From an uncultured Allofournierella sp. (GTDB taxonomy: Bacteria > Bacillota > Clostridia > Oscillospirales > Ruminococcaceae), in NCBI GenBank assembly GCA_944382775.1, contig CALWNI010000015.1:1-33201 (forward strand): a stretch of 33,201 bases of DNA. The letters are read 5' to 3'. Shown piece by piece: positions 31,994 to 33,201 of this stretch; position 1 is the first letter of the stretch, and every line of letters starts with the position of its first letter. Both the position numbers and the translations under genes were made by a program. A model generated the notes under the pieces. It was given only the letters and a program-made list of their open reading frames with translations. It did not search any database and had not been told where the DNA came from.

Positions 31994-33028
31994 ATGGAAC
32001 GTTTGGAACAGACAAAACCCTTTGATTTAATTACCTTTGGCGAAATTATGCTGCGCTTGTCGCCGCCTCGGCATGACCGCATTACCGACAGCGACGTGTT
32101 TGAAAAGCGCGCCGGCGGTGCAGAGCTGAATGTGGCCGGCGGTGTAGCGTTGCTGGGCCTGCGTACAGGTATTATCTCAAAGCTGCCCCACAATAAGTTG
32201 GGTGTGTACATCAAAAACCGGATTCGTTACACCGGCGTATCCGATGACTTTTTGATTTATGACGATAGCCCCGAGGCACGCTTGGGCCTGTATTATTACG
32301 AAATGGGTGCAGCACCCCGCAAACCCACCATTGTGTACGACCGCAAAGAGGCTAGCATTACCCGCATTAAGCTGGAGGAAATTCCCGAAGAAGTGTACGG
32401 TTCTGCACGGATGTTCCATGTAAGCGGAATCAGTTTGGCACTGTGCGAGAACATGCGCAACGTGGCCATTGAGCTGATTCGTCGCTTTAAGCAGGCCGGC
32501 GCCATGATTTCCTTTGACGTAAACTACCGCGCCAACCTTTGGACGGAAGAACAGGCACGGGAAACCATTAAGAGCATTTTGCCCATGGTGGATGTGCTGT
32601 TTGTTTCGGAAGAAAGCAGCCGCCGCATGTTCCAAAAAACAGGCGAACTGCACGACATTCTGAAAAGCTATACCCAAGAATACGGGGTTAAATTTGTGGC
32701 GGCAACCCAGCGCACAGTAATCAGCCCCCGCCAGCACGATTTCACCTCGATTTTGTACAGCGCAGCAGACGACACTTTTTACACCGAGCCGCCCTATAAA
32801 AACATTGACGTTATCGACCGCATTGGTTCGGGCGATGCTTATGTGGCAGGTGTACTGTTTGGATTGCTCAAGTACAATGACCCCGGGGTTGCAATGCGTG
32901 TGGGCAATGCAAACTCCAGCGTAAAGAACACGGTTCCGGGCGACCTGCCATCTTCGGATTTTGCCGAAATCGAGCGTGTTATTTACGAACACCAGGCAAG
33001 CGGCCCCGTAAGCGAAATGGACCGCTAA
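31994..33028 (+). CDS. kdgK: PfkB-family sugar kinase, probable 2-keto-3-deoxygluconate kinase
   Basis: A 344-residue ribokinase-family enzyme, likely phosphorylating KDG at O6 with ATP for the Entner-Doudoroff-type breakdown of hexuronates. The N-terminus DLITFGEIMLRLSPPRHDRI is typical of KdgK, followed by GGAELNVAGGVALLG, FDVNYRANLWT, and the catalytic anion-hole motif DRIGSGDAYVAGVLFGL with the catalytic Asp (usual GAGD, here GSGD). PfkB kinases overlap in specificity, so fructose or another keto-acid sugar remains possible. The ATG at 31994 has an AAAAAGGGGG site. The next gene is a second PfkB with a similar N-terminus. Confidence 0.85.
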   Translation: MERLEQTKPFDLITFGEIMLRLSPPRHDRITDSDVFEKRAGGAELNVAGGVALLGLRTGIISKLPHNKLGVYIKNRIRYTGVSDDFLIYDDSPEARLGLYYYEMGAAPRKPTIVYDRKEASITRIKLEEIPEEVYGSARMFHVSGISLALCENMRNVAIELIRRFKQAGAMISFDVNYRANLWTEEQARETIKSILPMVDVLFVSEESSRRMFQKTGELHDILKSYTQEYGVKFVAATQRTVISPRQHDFTSILYSAADDTFYTEPPYKNIDVIDRIGSGDAYVAGVLFGLLKYNDPGVAMRVGNANSSVKNTVPGDLPSSDFAEIERVIYEHQASGPVSEMDR

Positions 33029-33147
33029 GCCCCAAGCGGCATTTTAAAAATGCCAATAAAAAAAGAGAATCGGCGGTCTGTTTGTTGTGTGGGCAGGCTG
33101 CCTTTTCTAGGATAAAGACAAAACAAACAAAGGAAGGTATAATCCCA

Positions 33148-33201
33148 ATGTCTAAGAAAGTTGTTACCTTTGGCGAGCTGATGCTGCGTCTTCAGCCCTA
33201 C
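33148..33201 (+). CDS. PfkB-family kinase, start of a second copy (truncated by window)
   Basis: From the ATG at 33148 the visible 18 residues are MSKKVVTFGELMLRLQPY, strongly resembling the start of the kinase at 31994 (ITFGEIMLRLSP). AGGAAGG (33131-33137) is the SD. The gene extends past the right edge. It may be a paralogous KDG kinase or a different sugar-acid kinase in the same operon. The 119 bases between them show only weak hairpins and no clear terminator. Confidence 0.8.
   Translation, partial: MSKKVVTFGELMLRLQPY

Noticed and set aside
33038-33054. Terminator between the two PfkB genes
   Set aside because: The GGCAT/ATGCC stem is only 5 bp with A/T loop and no T-tract, so the two kinases may be co-transcribed.
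1-33201. CRISPR arrays, transposases, integrases, tRNA or rRNA genes
   Set aside because: No regularly spaced repeats, mobile-element proteins, or stable RNA genes were recognised on either strand.

Overview
The window looks like a chromosomal segment of a spore-forming, anaerobic gut Clostridium relative, probably Oscillospiraceae/Ruminococcaceae. This is inferred from the gpr-spoIIP sporulation pair divergent from rpsT, a T-box leader on asnS, AGGAGG-type ribosome binding sites, GPH and TRAP sugar-acid uptake, WYL and AraC regulators, and intermediate GC content. No mobile element, CRISPR array, rRNA or tRNA gene was seen. TGA is an ordinary stop here: aroB, aroQ and dctP all end in it.

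Layout. 1-2241: start of rpsT (minus), then gpr and spoIIP (plus). 2251-4028: promoter, T-box leader, asnS and a bidirectional terminator. 4054-9406: a glycoside-use locus with a GH2 enzyme (minus), a divergent AraC activator, and a GPH-type sugar symporter whose reading frame is cut by one in-frame TGA. 9405-13395: an AraC regulator (minus) divergent from a dctP-dctQ-dctM TRAP operon. 13398-16184: a YesL-like membrane protein (minus), then plsC, a single-pass membrane protein of unknown role and a 54-residue ORF that is translationally coupled to it.

16202-25387: one long aromatic amino acid operon, pheA-aroB-aroC-aroE/K-aroQ-aroF-aroA-tyrA plus a WYL regulator. It covers all seven shikimate steps and both the Phe and Tyr branches. 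Chorismate mutase is missing, because the matching N-terminal segment of PheA looks degenerate. 25392-27756: cysE and htrA, both minus. 27981-30090: a GNAT-methyltransferase fusion (MnmM/YtqB type) and a CLC protein with the residue pattern of the CLC-F fluoride/proton antiporters. 30231-33201: prfC, a 2-keto-3-deoxygluconate kinase-like PfkB gene, and the start of a second PfkB gene.

How it fits together. GH2, GPH, TRAP and two KDG-kinase-like genes fit a lifestyle of importing glycosides and sugar acids, with KDG entering glycolysis. The aro operon is a self-contained biosynthetic unit that may be regulated through a dyad at its promoter and its own last gene. I did not find a clearly new multi-gene defence-like system. 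The most interesting signals are the TGA-split symporter with a well-placed restart site, a near-identical motif in front of both the GH2/araC and symporter genes, the mutase-less PheA, the GNAT-MnmM fusion and the CLC-F.
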